Notes: a model not told the origin generated them from the sequence alone. 64,000 nucleotides of DNA from Bacillus cereus (GCF_002584535.1 NZ_NUOT01000044.1:27805-91804); one strand, 5' to 3'; counted from the first letter of the stretch, positions 44,028-55,680 are shown. Numbers and translations: made by a program.

Positions 44028-44362
44028 ACATGATCCTGCGTAATCCATTTAATAATAATAAGACCGGTTTGCATGCCGCCTGTTGCGAAAAAGATAAGTA
44101 AAATTTGTTTCACAATGTCTCTCATATCTCCTTCGAAAAAACTTCTTTCAAAGCTATAAAATGTGTCAAAAGTCCCGCCGATTGCTGCGACGAGTGCCCA
44201 AATTCGTAAATTTTGTGCGAATTGATTAATGGAAGTAAGGGCAGGCTGTCCAATCAGAAATGCCCCAACTCCTCCAATTAAAGAACCACCAAGTATAACC
44301 CCAAAGGCAATAAAATAACTAATAATAAGAAGAGAGAAAAAAGTATATTGTCTTACATCCAT
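44024..44362 (-). CDS. ytrH: Sporulation membrane protein YtrH
   Basis: The 112-aa integral membrane protein starts MDVRQYTFFSLLIISYFIAF. Glycine-rich helices (GVILGGSLIGGVGAFLIGQP), RIWALVAAIGGTFDTFYSFE and a last helix (FFATGGMQTGLIIIKWI) follow. This matches the YtrH family. I chose the ATG at 44362, seven bases after AAAGGAG. An ATG six bases earlier is too close to it. It is divergent from dnaE, and the first gene of the ytrHI operon. Confidence 0.88.
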   Translation of the reverse strand: MDVRQYTFFSLLIISYFIAFGVILGGSLIGGVGAFLIGQPALTSINQFAQNLRIWALVAAIGGTFDTFYSFERSFFEGDMRDIVKQILLIFFATGGMQTGLIIIKWITQDHV

Positions 44363-44479
44363 CGTCATTCTCCTTTCTCTTTCATATATATGGACAAAGT
44401 ATAAGAAGTATGTTTTGATTTCCGCTTTCCGCATCACCTATAATGAGAGTAGTCAAATAGGTAAAGAGAGGGTACAACA

Positions 44480-47400
44480 GTGAAGTTTGCGCATTTACAA
44501 TGTCAAACCGTTTATAGTTTGTTAAAAAGTGCTTGTAAAATTGATGAACTCATCGTTCGGGCGAAAGAGCTTGGCTTTTCATCGCTTGCGATTACAGATG
44601 AAAATGTGATGTATGGAGTCATTCCGTTTTATAAAGCATGTAAGAAGAATGGTATACAGCCGATTATCGGATTAACAGCTTCTGTGTTTAGTGAGGAGGA
44701 GGAGCGAGCTTATCCACTTGTATTACTTGCAGAAAATGAAATAGGTTATCAAAACTTATTAAAAATTTCTAGTACGATCATGACTAAGTCTAAAGATGGG
44801 ATCCCAAAAAAGTGGCTTTCTCATTATGCAAAAGGGTTGATTGCAATTTCACCAGGAAAAGACGGGGAAATTGAACAGCTATTGTTAGAAGGAAGAGACG
44901 AGATCGCTGAAGAAGTAGCTCGTTCGTATCAAAATATGTTTGGAAGCTTTTACATGAGTTTGCAGCATCATGCGATTCAAGATGAACTGTTTTTACAAGA
45001 GAAAATACCACAATTTATAAACGAGATGAATATTCCAGTCGTCGCGACAAATGATGTCCGTTATGTGAATCAAAGCGATGCACTTGTGCAGGAGTGCTTG
45101 CTATCAGTTCAGAGCGGAACAAAGATGACTGATCCAGATAGACCAAGACTCAAAACAGATCAGTATTATTTAAAATCAGCAGTTGAAATGCAGGCTTTAT
45201 TTTCTCATGAAGAAGAAGCCGTTCAGAATACAGTTCATATAGCTGAGCGTTGCCGCGTAGAAATTCCTTTCCACGTTAATCAATTGCCGAAGTTTTCTGT
45301 TCCATCTAATGAAACATCAGATGCTTATTTGCGCCGTATTTGTAATGAGGGTCTAAAACAGCGATATAGAACGGTTCAAGATGTACATAGGAAACGTTTA
45401 GAACATGAACTTGAAGTTATCTCTCGCATGGGATTTAGTGATTATTTCCTCATTGTTTGGGATTTTATGAAATACGCACATGAACATGACATTTTAACAG
45501 GGCCGGGTCGTGGTTCAGCAGCAGGTTCACTTGTTTCTTATGTGTTAGAAATCACAGACATCGATCCAATTGAGTACGACTTGCTGTTTGAACGATTTCT
45601 AAATCCTGAACGTGTTACGCTGCCAGATATTGATATTGATTTTCCGGATATTAGACGTGATGAGATGATTCGTTATGTGAAAGATAAATATGGTCAGCTT
45701 CGTGTTGCTCAAATAGTTACGTTCGGAACGCTTGCTGCAAAAGCAGCGATTCGAGATATCGCCCGCGTAATGGGGCTTCCACCAAGGGATATCGATATAT
45801 TTTCAAAACTTATTCCGTCAAAGCTTGGAATCACATTAAAAGAAGCGTATGAAGAATCTAGGTCTCTTCGTGAATTTGTACAAGGAAATCTCTTGCATGA
45901 GCGTGTTTTTGAAATTGCGAAGCGCGTCGAAGGTTTACCACGTCATACGTCTATTCATGCGGCGGGAGTCATAATGAGTCAGGAGCCGTTAACGGGGAGT
46001 GTTGCGATTCAAGAAGGGCATAACGATGTATATGTAACGCAATATCCCGCAGAAGTGTTAGAAGAACTGGGCCTGTTAAAAATGGACTTTTTAGGTTTAC
46101 GTAATTTAACGTTACTCGAAAACATTCTTAATTTTATTGTGACTAAAACTGGTAAACAAATTGATATACGGAATTTACCACTTGAGGATGAAAAGACATT
46201 CCAGTTACTTGGAAAAGGAGATACAACAGGCGTGTTCCAGCTTGAATCCGGAGGAATGCGGAATGTATTACGTAGCTTAAAACCAAATGAGTTTGAAGAT
46301 ATTGTTGCTGTTAACGCATTATATCGCCCAGGACCAATGGAGCAAATTCCAACCTTTATTGAATCAAAGCACGGAAAGCGTCAAATTCATTATTTACATG
46401 CGGATTTAAAGCCGATTTTAAAAAGCACATATGGTGTCATTGTATACCAAGAACAAATTATGCAAATCGCCTCGCAGTTAGCAGGGTTTTCACTCGGGGA
46501 AGCTGATTTGCTTCGCCGTGCAGTGAGTAAGAAAAAACGTGAGATTTTAGATCAAGAAAGAATGCATTTTGTACAAGGGTGTTTACGAAATGGATACGAT
46601 AAGACATCAGCAGAACAAATTTATGATTTAATTGTGAGATTTGCGAATTACGGTTTTAACCGAAGTCATGCTGTAGCCTACAGTATGATTGGATATCAGC
46701 TTGCTTATTTAAAAGCGAACTATCCTTTAGAGTTTATGACTGCGCTGTTATCTAGTGCGATAGGTAATGAAGATAAGATTGTGCAATATATACGCGAAAC
46801 GAAGCGCAAAGGTTTTCGTGTTTTATCGCCGTCTCTTCATAGAAGTAGTTACAATTTCCAAATAGAAGGGAACGCAATCCGTTATAGCTTGCTGTCAATT
46901 CGAAATATAGGGATGGCTACAGTGAATGCGGTGATAGAGGAAAGAGAAAGAAATCCATTCCAAGATTTATTTGAATTTTGTCTTCGTATGCCAGCAAAGT
47001 TTGTTACGGAGCGTAATTTAGAGGCTTTTGTTTGGGCAGGCTGTTTCGATGATTTTCAAGTTTCGCGAACAACGTTGTTTAACAGTATTAAGGGGGCTCT
47101 AGAGTACGCAAGCCTTGCTCGTGAATTAGGGGAAGAAAGTGTCCCAAAATCAGTATATGTACAAGGAGAAGAGCTATCTTTTATTGAACAATTAAATAAT
47201 GAAAAAGAAGCGCTTGGCTTTTATTTATCCAGTTATCCAACGGCGCAGTACGCAAAGCTTGTAAAAGAACTAGAAATTCCATCGCTTGCGCAAGCGATGA
47301 GGCAAAAGCGAAAAGTACAACGTGCAATTGTTTATGTAACAGGTGTAAAAGTCATTCGGACGAAAAAATTGCAAAAAATGGCGTTCGTCACTTTTTGTGA

Positions 47401-47809
47401 TCAAAATGATGAAATGGAGGCAGTTGTTTTTCCTGAGACGTATATTCATTTTGCGGAGAGGTTACAAGAAGGTGCAATTGTTTTAGTGGAGGGGACGATT
47501 GAACAGCGAAATCATAAATTGCAATGGATTGTGAACGGTCTTTATCCATTGGAACAAATGGATGTTTACAATGAAATGAAAGAAGCATCGATTTATGTAA
47601 AACTACCCTCGCAGTATGAAAAGAGGCTGTTAAATCAAGTTACAAAAATATTGTTTCACTATTCAGGTTTTGTGAAAGTACTAATTTATTATGAAAAGGA
47701 ACATAAAATGGTACAATTATCTCGTAGTTTATCAATTCATCCAAGTGAAGAATGTTTAGGAGCACTTCGTGAAATAGTCGGTGAGGAAAATGTCGTAGTG
47801 AAAATATAA
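44480..47809 (+). CDS. dnaE: DNA polymerase III subunit alpha DnaE
   Basis: In Bacillus this is the second, essential replicative polymerase. It extends RNA primers on the lagging strand before PolC takes over. The 1109-aa protein has an N-terminal PHP domain (HLQCQTVYSLLKSACKID, ITDENVMYG), the polymerase core with TGPGRGSAAGSLVSYVL near residue 340 and the catalytic aspartates in LPDIDIDFPDIRRDEMI near 385. GVFQLESGGMRNVLR and FNRSHAVAYSMIGYQLAYLK lie further on, then the OB domain near 960 (VTGVKVIRTKKLQKMAF). The start is GTG after GAGAGGG. No frameshift is seen. Confidence 0.97.
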   Translation: MKFAHLQCQTVYSLLKSACKIDELIVRAKELGFSSLAITDENVMYGVIPFYKACKKNGIQPIIGLTASVFSEEEERAYPLVLLAENEIGYQNLLKISSTIMTKSKDGIPKKWLSHYAKGLIAISPGKDGEIEQLLLEGRDEIAEEVARSYQNMFGSFYMSLQHHAIQDELFLQEKIPQFINEMNIPVVATNDVRYVNQSDALVQECLLSVQSGTKMTDPDRPRLKTDQYYLKSAVEMQALFSHEEEAVQNTVHIAERCRVEIPFHVNQLPKFSVPSNETSDAYLRRICNEGLKQRYRTVQDVHRKRLEHELEVISRMGFSDYFLIVWDFMKYAHEHDILTGPGRGSAAGSLVSYVLEITDIDPIEYDLLFERFLNPERVTLPDIDIDFPDIRRDEMIRYVKDKYGQLRVAQIVTFGTLAAKAAIRDIARVMGLPPRDIDIFSKLIPSKLGITLKEAYEESRSLREFVQGNLLHERVFEIAKRVEGLPRHTSIHAAGVIMSQEPLTGSVAIQEGHNDVYVTQYPAEVLEELGLLKMDFLGLRNLTLLENILNFIVTKTGKQIDIRNLPLEDEKTFQLLGKGDTTGVFQLESGGMRNVLRSLKPNEFEDIVAVNALYRPGPMEQIPTFIESKHGKRQIHYLHADLKPILKSTYGVIVYQEQIMQIASQLAGFSLGEADLLRRAVSKKKREILDQERMHFVQGCLRNGYDKTSAEQIYDLIVRFANYGFNRSHAVAYSMIGYQLAYLKANYPLEFMTALLSSAIGNEDKIVQYIRETKRKGFRVLSPSLHRSSYNFQIEGNAIRYSLLSIRNIGMATVNAVIEERERNPFQDLFEFCLRMPAKFVTERNLEAFVWAGCFDDFQVSRTTLFNSIKGALEYASLARELGEESVPKSVYVQGEELSFIEQLNNEKEALGFYLSSYPTAQYAKLVKELEIPSLAQAMRQKRKVQRAIVYVTGVKVIRTKKLQKMAFVTFCDQNDEMEAVVFPETYIHFAERLQEGAIVLVEGTIEQRNHKLQWIVNGLYPLEQMDVYNEMKEASIYVKLPSQYEKRLLNQVTKILFHYSGFVKVLIYYEKEHKMVQLSRSLSIHPSEECLGALREIVGEENVVVKI

Positions 47810-47912
47810 TGGACAATTTCCCTATAGTTCGATTATTATAGTAATTGTGTTCGTGGTCAGACCACTTGGAGAGAATAATATCAGCAAGAATAATTTGAGG
47901 AGAGTGGATAGT

Positions 47913-49151
47913 TTGTCAACACTTCGTGAAGAAGCACTTCACATGCATAAAGTGCATCAAGGAAAATTAGAAACTGTATCAAAAGTAAAAGTAGAAAATG
48001 CTAAAGATTTAAGTCTTGCGTATTCTCCAGGGGTTGCAGAACCTTGTAAAGAAATTTATGACGATAAAAGTAAGGTATATGAATATACGATGAAGGGAAA
48101 CATGGTAGCAGTTGTGACGGATGGAACAGCTGTACTTGGCCTTGGTAATATCGGACCAGAAGCATCTCTTCCAGTAATGGAAGGTAAAGCAGTATTATTC
48201 AAGAGTTTTGCTGGCGTAGATGCATTCCCAATTGCTTTAAATACAAACGATGTAGATAAGATTATTGAAACTGTAAAATTAATGGAGCCAACATTTGGCG
48301 GTGTAAACTTAGAGGATATTGCAGCACCAAACTGCTTTATCATTGAAGAACGTCTGAAAAAAGAAACAAATATTCCTGTATTCCATGATGATCAACACGG
48401 TACAGCTATCGTAACAGTAGCGGGTCTTGTAAATGCACTTAAGCTAGTTGGAAAGAAAATGTCTGACATTAAAGTTGTAGCAAATGGTGCAGGTGCAGCA
48501 GGGATTGCAATCATTAAACTTTTATATCGCTATGGTGTACGCGACATTATTATGTGTGACCGAAAAGGCGCAATTTATGAAGGTCGCTCTGTTGGGATGA
48601 ACCCAGTGAAAGATGAAGTTGCAAAATATACAAATAAAAATCGTGTAGAAGGTTCATTAGCAGATGTCCTGCAAGGTGCGGATGTATTTATCGGTGTATC
48701 TGTAGCGGGTGCGTTAACTGAGGAAATGGTTCGTACAATGAATGACGATGCAATTATTTTTGCAATGGCAAATCCGGTTCCAGAAATTATGCCGGAAATT
48801 GCAAAAGCAGCAGGCGCAGCTGTTGTTGGGACTGGTCGCTCTGACTTCCCGAACCAAGTAAATAATGTACTAGCATTCCCTGGTATTTTCCGTGGTGCAC
48901 TTGATGTACATGCTACGCAAATTAATGAAGAAATGAAAATGGCAGCTGTACAAGCCATTGCAGAGCTTGTAACGGCAGATGAGTTAAATGCGGATTATAT
49001 CATTCCGGCACCGTTTGACGCGCGTGTAGCGCCTCAGGTAGCGGCTTACGTTGCGAAAGCGGCGATGGAGACAGGAGTAGCTCGCCGTCAAGTAGATCCA
49101 AATGAAGTTGCTGAGAAAACAAAAAAATTAGCGCTGATTGGTAAAGAGTAA
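47913..49151 (+). CDS. ytsJ: NAD(P)-dependent malic enzyme (YtsJ type)
   Basis: The enzyme decarboxylates malate to pyruvate, giving NAD(P)H. The product is about 412 aa. It shows SLAYSPGVAEPCKEI near residue 32, TDGTAVLGLGNIGPEASLPV near 72, VFHDDQHGTAIVTVAGLVNA near 150 and the NAD(P)-binding VVANGAGAAGIAIIKLL near 185. The start is TTG at 47913, ten bases after GAGGAG. An upstream GTG in frame is too near it. YtsJ is the main NADP-dependent malic enzyme of B. subtilis. The cofactor here is inferred. It is likely cotranscribed with the GntR regulator. Confidence 0.93.
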   Translation: MSTLREEALHMHKVHQGKLETVSKVKVENAKDLSLAYSPGVAEPCKEIYDDKSKVYEYTMKGNMVAVVTDGTAVLGLGNIGPEASLPVMEGKAVLFKSFAGVDAFPIALNTNDVDKIIETVKLMEPTFGGVNLEDIAAPNCFIIEERLKKETNIPVFHDDQHGTAIVTVAGLVNALKLVGKKMSDIKVVANGAGAAGIAIIKLLYRYGVRDIIMCDRKGAIYEGRSVGMNPVKDEVAKYTNKNRVEGSLADVLQGADVFIGVSVAGALTEEMVRTMNDDAIIFAMANPVPEIMPEIAKAAGAAVVGTGRSDFPNQVNNVLAFPGIFRGALDVHATQINEEMKMAAVQAIAELVTADELNADYIIPAPFDARVAPQVAAYVAKAAMETGVARRQVDPNEVAEKTKKLALIGKE

Positions 49152-49165
49152 GCGAGGAATTTCCA

Positions 49166-49810
49166 TTGACATCATCAAATACAAAAGTATATCTCGAAAT
49201 TGTAAAGAAAATCCGTTCCATTATGGAAGAGGATGGTTTAGTAGCAGGTGATCGATTACCATCTGAGCGTGAGTTAAGTGCACGTTTAAATGCCGGGCGT
49301 TCATCTGTACGGGAAGCATTGCGAGCTTTAGAACTCGTAGGATTAATTGAAACAAGACGCGGAGAAGGGACGTTTATTCGAAACTTTTATGATAACGGTC
49401 TTGTTCAACTAATCGCACCATTTTTATTACAAGATGAGAAAACAATTCGTGATTTGTTACAGATGAAACGATTACTTGAAAAAGATATTCTTCGAATCGT
49501 ATGTGATTTACCGAAAGAAACGTTTTCTAATGTATTAGGTATGTTGCGACAAGTTCTTAAAAAGGACGAAAGTTCAATCCAGGAGTTCCATCAAACGTTT
49601 TTTAAAACACTTATTGAACAAGTGGACAATTATTTACTGTATCGTGTTTGGAGAATTGTAAATGATTACGTTGCGACTCTTTCTTATGAAATTTCATTAG
49701 AATCTATAGAAACTTATAGAAAGCTTTATGAAGCGCTATACGAGAAAAAAGAAGAAGAGGCGCTAAAAATATATGATGAATTAATGGGAAACATGCAGTT
49801 TCACTCGTAA
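49166..49810 (+). CDS. FadR/GntR-family transcriptional regulator
   Basis: The 214-aa protein has an N-terminal winged helix (LVAGDRLPSERELSARLNAG, then RSSVREALRALELVGLIETR) and a helical FCD-type effector domain. The domain begins near residue 80 (LLQMKRLLEKDILRIVCDL). It starts at TTG 14 bases after the malic-enzyme stop, with GCGAGGAA upstream. This suggests an operon with that gene, lying just before accDA. It may sense an acyl or organic-acid ligand, but there is no direct evidence. Confidence 0.88.
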   Translation: MTSSNTKVYLEIVKKIRSIMEEDGLVAGDRLPSERELSARLNAGRSSVREALRALELVGLIETRRGEGTFIRNFYDNGLVQLIAPFLLQDEKTIRDLLQMKRLLEKDILRIVCDLPKETFSNVLGMLRQVLKKDESSIQEFHQTFFKTLIEQVDNYLLYRVWRIVNDYVATLSYEISLESIETYRKLYEALYEKKEEEALKIYDELMGNMQFHS

Positions 49811-49901
49811 TGTATAAAATTTGTCGAAATGACCATGACACGTTATGACAAACAATCTATCGCATAGCGGTTAAAGTTAAACGTAAAGAGAGAGGTTATG
49901 A

Positions 49902-49947
49902 GTGCGTGTTCAAAAAGGAGCGATCTTTACCGGACTTTTTGAACATC
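49902..49947 (+). repeat. Dispersed repeat, internally deleted copy
   Basis: GTGCGTGTTCAAAAAGGAG is joined directly to ATCTTTACCGGACTTTTTGA. These are the two ends of the 150-bp repeat at 9988-10137 with about 105 bp of the middle missing. The ends form the hairpin GTTCAAAAAG / CTTTTTGAAC. It lies between the GntR gene and accD. Confidence 0.8.
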
Positions 49948-49973
49948 CTCTATTAGACAGATTGAGAAGACAA

Positions 49974-50010
49974 GGCTAACATCGAATTTTGGTGTTAGCC
50001 CAGTTTTCTT
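49974..50010 (+). terminator. Hairpin upstream of accD, probable terminator
   Basis: GGCTAACA / TGTTAGCC with an 11-base loop, followed by CAGTTTTCTT. It may end the malic enzyme-GntR transcript or attenuate accDA. Confidence 0.6.
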
Positions 50011-50049
50011 CTTACCCTAACCTTAGCTCTCAACAAAGGGGGTCAAATT

Positions 50050-50919
50050 GTGCTAAGAGATTTATTCGTAAAAAAGAAAAAGTATGCTGCAATTCCTTCA
50101 GAACAAGTACGAAGAGATGTGCCGGACGGTGTTATGACAAAATGTCCGAAATGTAAGAAAATCATGTATACAAAAGAGCTTCTGAAAAATTTAAAAGTAT
50201 GTGTGAACTGTGGTTATCATCATCCGATGAATGCGTGGGAGCGCCTTGACAGTGTATTGGACGAAGGTTCATTTCGTGAGTACGACAAAGAGATGGTTTC
50301 GGTAAATCCACTTGGGTTCCCAAATTATGAAGAGAAGCTAGAGAGTGATCGCAAGAAAACAGAATTAAACGAAGCGGTTGTGACAGGTGAAGGAACAATT
50401 GATGAAATGCTTGTTGTGATTGCAGTAATGGATTCTCGTTTTCGAATGGGCAGCATGGGCTCTGTTGTAGGCGAAAAAATTGCACGTGCAGTTGAAAAAG
50501 CATACGAGTTACAAGTTCCATTTATTATCTTTACTGCATCGGGCGGCGCGCGCATGCAAGAAGGTATTTTAAGTTTAATGCAAATGGCAAAAACGAGCGT
50601 AGCTTTGAAAAAACATAGCAATGCTGGAGGATTATTTATTTCTGTTATGACTCATCCGACAACAGGCGGTGTTTCGGCAAGTTTTGCTTCACTTGGTGAT
50701 TATAATCTTGCAGAGCCAGGTGCACTTATCGGCTTTGCTGGTAGACGTGTAATTGAACAAACGGTGCGTGAGAAACTGCCAGAAGACTTTCAAACGGCAG
50801 AATTTTTATTAGAGCACGGTCAATTGGATGCGGTTGTGCATCGCAATGATATGAGAGAATCGCTCCGTAAGATTTTAGAAGTTCATCAAGGAGGGGAAAC
50901 GGCTGTATGGCAGAGTTAG
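50050..50919 (+). CDS. accD: Acetyl-CoA carboxylase carboxyltransferase subunit beta
   Basis: AccD and AccA transfer the carboxyl group from biotin carrier protein to acetyl-CoA, giving malonyl-CoA for fatty acids. The 289-aa product has an N-terminal zinc ribbon ([18 protein letters not shown], then [10 protein letters not shown]) and the crotonase-fold core ([52 protein letters not shown]). The start is GTG after AAAGGGGG. Its end overlaps accA by 13 bases. A repeat copy and a hairpin lie upstream. Confidence 0.97.
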   Translation: MLRDLFVKKKKYAAIPSEQVRRDVPDGVMTKCPKCKKIMYTKELLKNLKVCVNCGYHHPMNAWERLDSVLDEGSFREYDKEMVSVNPLGFPNYEEKLESDRKKTELNEAVVTGEGTIDEMLVVIAVMDSRFRMGSMGSVVGEKIARAVEKAYELQVPFIIFTASGGARMQEGILSLMQMAKTSVALKKHSNAGGLFISVMTHPTTGGVSASFASLGDYNLAEPGALIGFAGRRVIEQTVREKLPEDFQTAEFLLEHGQLDAVVHRNDMRESLRKILEVHQGGETAVWQS

Positions 50920-51881
50920 AATTTGAAAAACCAGTTGTTGAGCTAAGAAATAAGATTCGTGAACTAAAAGACTATACGAACAACAGCCAGATGGACTTCA
51001 GTGAGGAGATTCGTATTTTGGAAGGGAAGCTAGAAAATCTAGAGGAAGAAATATACGGCAATATGAAAGTATGGGATCGCGTTCAAATTGCTCGTCATGC
51101 AGAACGACCGACAACGCTCGATTATATTGAGCACTTATTTACTGATTTTTTTGAATGTCATGGAGATCGTCTATATGGCGATGATGCAGCGATTGTCGGC
51201 GGCATTGCGAAATATGATGGGATGCCTGTAACGGTAATTGGGCACCAGCGCGGGAAAGATACGAAAGAAAATATTCGTCGTAATTTTGGAATGCCTCATC
51301 CAGAAGGATATCGAAAGGCGCTACGTTTAATGAAGCAAGCTGAGAAATTTAATCGCCCGATTATTTGCTTTATTGATACGAAAGGTGCGTATCCTGGTAA
51401 AGCTGCTGAAGAACGTGGTCAAAGTGAAGCGATTGCCCGTAATTTATTTGAAATGGCAGGGCTTACTGTACCAGTTATTTGTATCGTTATTGGTGAAGGT
51501 GGCAGCGGTGGTGCACTAGGTCTTGGAGTAGGGGATTACATTCATATGCTAGAAAATTCCACTTATTCTGTTATTACACCAGAGGGAGCGGCAGCGATTC
51601 TTTGGAAAGATGCAGGAAAAGCGAGGGAAGCTGCTGAAGCGATGAGAATTACGGCAGCGGATTTGAAAGAATTAGGTGTAATTGACGAAATTATTCCAGA
51701 AGCGCGTGGCGGTGCGCATCGTAACATTTTAAAACAATCAGAAAACATCGACCTAATGCTCAGAAAAACATTCCAGCAATTAAACGGTATCTCGAAAGAG
51801 GAATTAGTCGAAAAACGTTATGAAAAATATATGAAAATTGGGCAAGTTTCGTTTTCAAACGCTTCCATTTGGATAAAATAA
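50907..51881 (+). CDS. accA: Acetyl-CoA carboxylase carboxyltransferase subunit alpha
   Basis: This is the partner of AccD in the carboxyltransferase. The 324-aa product starts [20 protein letters not shown]. Motifs are [15 protein letters not shown] near residue 65, [17 protein letters not shown] near 125, [20 protein letters not shown] near 155 and [15 protein letters not shown] near 195. It overlaps accD by 13 bases, with AAGGAGG inside accD, so translation is coupled. A terminator follows, and pfkA has its own start region. Confidence 0.97.
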   Translation: MAELEFEKPVVELRNKIRELKDYTNNSQMDFSEEIRILEGKLENLEEEIYGNMKVWDRVQIARHAERPTTLDYIEHLFTDFFECHGDRLYGDDAAIVGGIAKYDGMPVTVIGHQRGKDTKENIRRNFGMPHPEGYRKALRLMKQAEKFNRPIICFIDTKGAYPGKAAEERGQSEAIARNLFEMAGLTVPVICIVIGEGGSGGALGLGVGDYIHMLENSTYSVITPEGAAAILWKDAGKAREAAEAMRITAADLKELGVIDEIIPEARGGAHRNILKQSENIDLMLRKTFQQLNGISKEELVEKRYEKYMKIGQVSFSNASIWIK

Positions 51882-51887
51882 GAAAAG

Positions 51888-51919
51888 CGTGCGTTCCACT
51901 TCGCGAATGCACGTTTTTA
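51888..51919 (+). terminator. accDA terminator
   Basis: CGTGCGTTC pairs with GAATGCACG (51888-51896 and 51905-51913), followed by TTTTTA. Confidence 0.82.
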
Positions 51920-52003
51920 TTGTGAAAAGACACATCTTCTCCATTGTATTTTTATATTTCTTCATGTTATTTTATTATAAGGCAAATAATCTTTATGAGG
52001 TGA

Positions 52004-52969
<966 letters not shown>

Positions 52970-53022
52970 TCGGCGTAATGTCAAATACTTGGGAACGGTT
53001 TCATAATTTTCGGAGGTGCAAT

Positions 53023-54780
53023 ATGCGTAAAACAAAAATTGTATGTACTATAGGTCCTGCTAGTGAAAGTATTGAAAAATTAGAGCAATTAATCGGAGCG
53101 GGTATGAACGTTGCTCGTTTAAACTTCTCTCATGGTAGCCATGAAGAGCATGGAGCGCGTATTAAAAACATTCGCGAAGCTTCAAAGAAAACTGGTAAAA
53201 CAGTTGCAATCTTACTTGATACAAAAGGTCCAGAAATCCGTACACATGATTTCGTAGACGGACAAGCTGAACTAGTAACAGGTGCAGAAGTAGTTATCTC
53301 TACAGAGCAAGTATTAGGAACTGCAGAGAAGTTCTCTGTATCTTATGCTGGTCTTTATGATGATGTAGACCCAGGTTCTCGCATTCTAATTGATGACGGT
53401 CTTATCGAACTAGAAGTGATCGAGAAAGCTGCCGGAAACATCCGTACAAAAGTATTAAACAGCGGAACTGTAAAAAATAAAAAAGGTGTTAACGTACCAA
53501 ACGTAAGCATTAAGCTTCCTGGTATCACTGAAAAAGACGTACAAGATATCATATTTGGTATCGAGCAAAAAGTTGATTTCATTGCAGCATCTTTCGTACG
53601 TAAAGCAGCTGACGTATTAGAAATCCGTGAATTATTAGAAGCACATAATGCAGGGTTCATCCAAATCGTACCAAAAATTGAGAACCAAGAAGGTATCGAT
53701 AACATCGATTCAATCTTAGAAGTTTCTGACGGTTTAATGGTAGCTCGTGGTGATATGGGTGTGGAAATTCCGCCAGAAGAAGTACCATTAGTACAAAAGC
53801 GTCTAATCAAAAAATGTAACGTATTAGGTAAACCGGTTATTACAGCAACACAAATGTTAGATTCTATGCAACGTAACCCACGTCCAACTCGTGCGGAAGC
53901 GAGTGACGTAGCGAACGCAATCTTCGACGGTACAGATGCAATCATGCTTTCTGGTGAAACTGCAGCGGGTCAATATCCAGTAGAAGCAGTAACAATGATG
54001 GCGAACATCGCAGTACGTGTTGAAAAATCATTGCAATATGAAGATATGTTCAAAAAACGTATTAAAGAGTTCACTCCAACAATTACAGATGCGATTAGTC
54101 AATCTGTTGCACATACAGCGCTTGCTCTTGATGTAGCTGCAATTGTAGCTCCAACAGAAAGTGGATACACTGCAAAAATGATCTCTAAATATCGTCCGAA
54201 ATCTCCAATCGTAGCTGTAACATCTGACGAGCAAGTGGGTCGTCGTCTTGCACTTGTTTGGGGTGTGCAAGCATTTATGGCTGGAAAACGTGCAGCATCT
54301 ACTGATGAAATGTTAGATACTGCGATTCAAACGGTTATGGATGCAGGTCTAATCGAACTTGGAGATACTGTTGTAATTACTGCTGGTGTTCCAGTTGCTG
54401 AAACTGGTACAACAAACTTAATGAAAATCCATGTTGTTGGCGAAGAGATCGCTAAGGGACAAGGGATTGGTCGTAAAGCAGCAAAAGGTAAAGTAGTTGT
54501 AGCGAAAACAGCTGCAGAAGCTGTAGCGAACGTAACAGAAGGTGACATCCTTGTTACAACAAGTACGGATAAAGATATGATTCCTGCAATTGAAAAAGCG
54601 GCAGCTCTAGTTGTAGAAGAAGGCGGCTTAACAAGCCATGCAGCTGTTGTAGGTGTATCAATCGGCATTCCAGTTATCGTTGGTGTAAATGGTGTAACAG
54701 CAACTCTAAAAAATGGCCAAGAAGTAACAGTTGATGCAGCGCGCGGAATTGTTTATAATGGACATGCGGAAGTGCTATAA
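53023..54780 (+). CDS. pyk: Pyruvate kinase with C-terminal PEP-utilising domain
   Basis: This enzyme converts phosphoenolpyruvate and ADP to pyruvate and ATP. The 585-aa product is the long Bacillus form. The barrel carries [27 protein letters not shown] near residue 63, [13 protein letters not shown] near 215 and the signature [20 protein letters not shown] near 240. The extra C-terminal domain ends with the phosphohistidine-type loop [20 protein letters not shown] near 535. I chose the ATG at 53023, seven bases after CGGAGG. It is cotranscribed with pfkA, and a strong terminator follows. Confidence 0.98.
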   Translation: MRKTKIVCTIGPASESIEKLEQLIGAGMNVARLNFSHGSHEEHGARIKNIREASKKTGKTVAILLDTKGPEIRTHDFVDGQAELVTGAEVVISTEQVLGTAEKFSVSYAGLYDDVDPGSRILIDDGLIELEVIEKAAGNIRTKVLNSGTVKNKKGVNVPNVSIKLPGITEKDVQDIIFGIEQKVDFIAASFVRKAADVLEIRELLEAHNAGFIQIVPKIENQEGIDNIDSILEVSDGLMVARGDMGVEIPPEEVPLVQKRLIKKCNVLGKPVITATQMLDSMQRNPRPTRAEASDVANAIFDGTDAIMLSGETAAGQYPVEAVTMMANIAVRVEKSLQYEDMFKKRIKEFTPTITDAISQSVAHTALALDVAAIVAPTESGYTAKMISKYRPKSPIVAVTSDEQVGRRLALVWGVQAFMAGKRAASTDEMLDTAIQTVMDAGLIELGDTVVITAGVPVAETGTTNLMKIHVVGEEIAKGQGIGRKAAKGKVVVAKTAAEAVANVTEGDILVTTSTDKDMIPAIEKAAALVVEEGGLTSHAAVVGVSIGIPVIVGVNGVTATLKNGQEVTVDAARGIVYNGHAEVL

Positions 54781-54791
54781 GAAGTAATATG

Positions 54792-54825
54792 GAGAGAAGG
54801 ATAGGAGTCCTTCTCTTTTTTTTTA
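54792..54825 (+). terminator. pfkA-pyk terminator
   Basis: AGAGAAGGA / TCCTTCTCT with a six-base loop and nine T. Confidence 0.93.
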
Positions 54826-55094
54826 CAATTTAAAGATAAAAATCATTCTGAAAAAGTGGGGCTTTCATTAGTCGAAAAGGATTACCCCTTAGATAGGTGT
54901 TGTTTGAAGTCTTAAAACCTTGTAAGAAGGAATTGTTTTGTGATTAGTAAGGGAAAGTCTAATGTACTTCTTGGAGGGAATTAAGGGCTATCTCGACGTT
55001 GTGAGCGCATTTTATTAGCTCAGTGCCTTGTTTTTATTTGAATGAAATGAGGGGTATTGTGCTTTAAATATAACGAAGGAAAAGGTGTGAGAGT

Positions 55095-55484
55095 ATGAAG
55101 TGGCTTCTGTTTCTTTTTATTTTAATTCCTACAGTTGAAGTGACAGTGCTCATTGGTTCTAGTCATTTAATTGGCATGTGGCCAACTTTCGCTATGATTG
55201 TGTTTACGGCTGCCCTTGGTGCTTATTTAGCAAAACAACAAGGGTTTATGGTGCTAAGAGAAATTCAGTCAAGATTGAATAGAGGGGAAATGCCAGGTGA
55301 TGCCGTATTAGATGGGATCTTTGTCTTTATAGGTGGAGTCCTTCTGTTAGTACCTGGATATGTAACGGATATAATAGGGTTTGTTTTTATATTTCCACTA
55401 ACAAGAAAGCTATTTAAGCCTGTTGTAATGAAATGGTTAGAGTGGAAATTAAGAAGGAACACAACCGTTATCGTGCAAAAATAA
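55095..55484 (+). CDS. fxsA: FxsA-family membrane protein
   Basis: The 129-aa protein has three to four hydrophobic helices. It starts MKWLLFLFILIPTVEVTVLI, has the family core AALGAYLAKQQGFMVLREIQ, a glycine-rich helix (FVFIGGVLLLVPGYVTDIIG) and a basic C-terminal tail (EWKLRRNTTVIVQK). FxsA was named for suppressing phage F exclusion in E. coli. Its role in Bacillus (YtzA) is unknown. AAGGTGTGAG precedes the ATG. It sits between pyk and ytvI as in B. subtilis. Confidence 0.92.
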   Translation: MKWLLFLFILIPTVEVTVLIGSSHLIGMWPTFAMIVFTAALGAYLAKQQGFMVLREIQSRLNRGEMPGDAVLDGIFVFIGGVLLLVPGYVTDIIGFVFIFPLTRKLFKPVVMKWLEWKLRRNTTVIVQK

Positions 55485-55520
55485 CACTTAGAACGCGATT
55501 TGTTCTAAGTGTTATTTTTT
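55483..55520 (+). terminator. fxsA terminator
   Basis: AACACTTAGAAC / GTTCTAAGTGTT with a seven-base loop, followed by ATTTTTT. Confidence 0.92.
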
Positions 55521-55639
55521 GTCGAATTACAAAATGTATAATTATTCATTTGTAGAAAAAGGAAGAAATACCAATAATAATTATGTGTAAAACAGAATAA
55601 AAATGTAAAACGGTGTTTAAAAGGGTGTTTTTATGCAAA

Positions 55640-55680
55640 AACAAGGGAATTACCCATAACATATGGATAATTCCCTTGTT
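55640..55680 (-). terminator. Hairpin downstream of ytvI
   Basis: AACAAGGGAATTA / TAATTCCCTTGTT with an inner CCAT/ATGG pairing. On the minus strand it is followed by TTTTTGC. It lies about 100 bp beyond the ytvI stop and probably terminates it. Confidence 0.65.

Noticed and set aside
53355-53945. 196-codon antisense ORF inside pyk
   Set aside because: It is a shadow of a highly expressed gene with strong codon bias. It has no ribosome binding site and no protein-like motifs.
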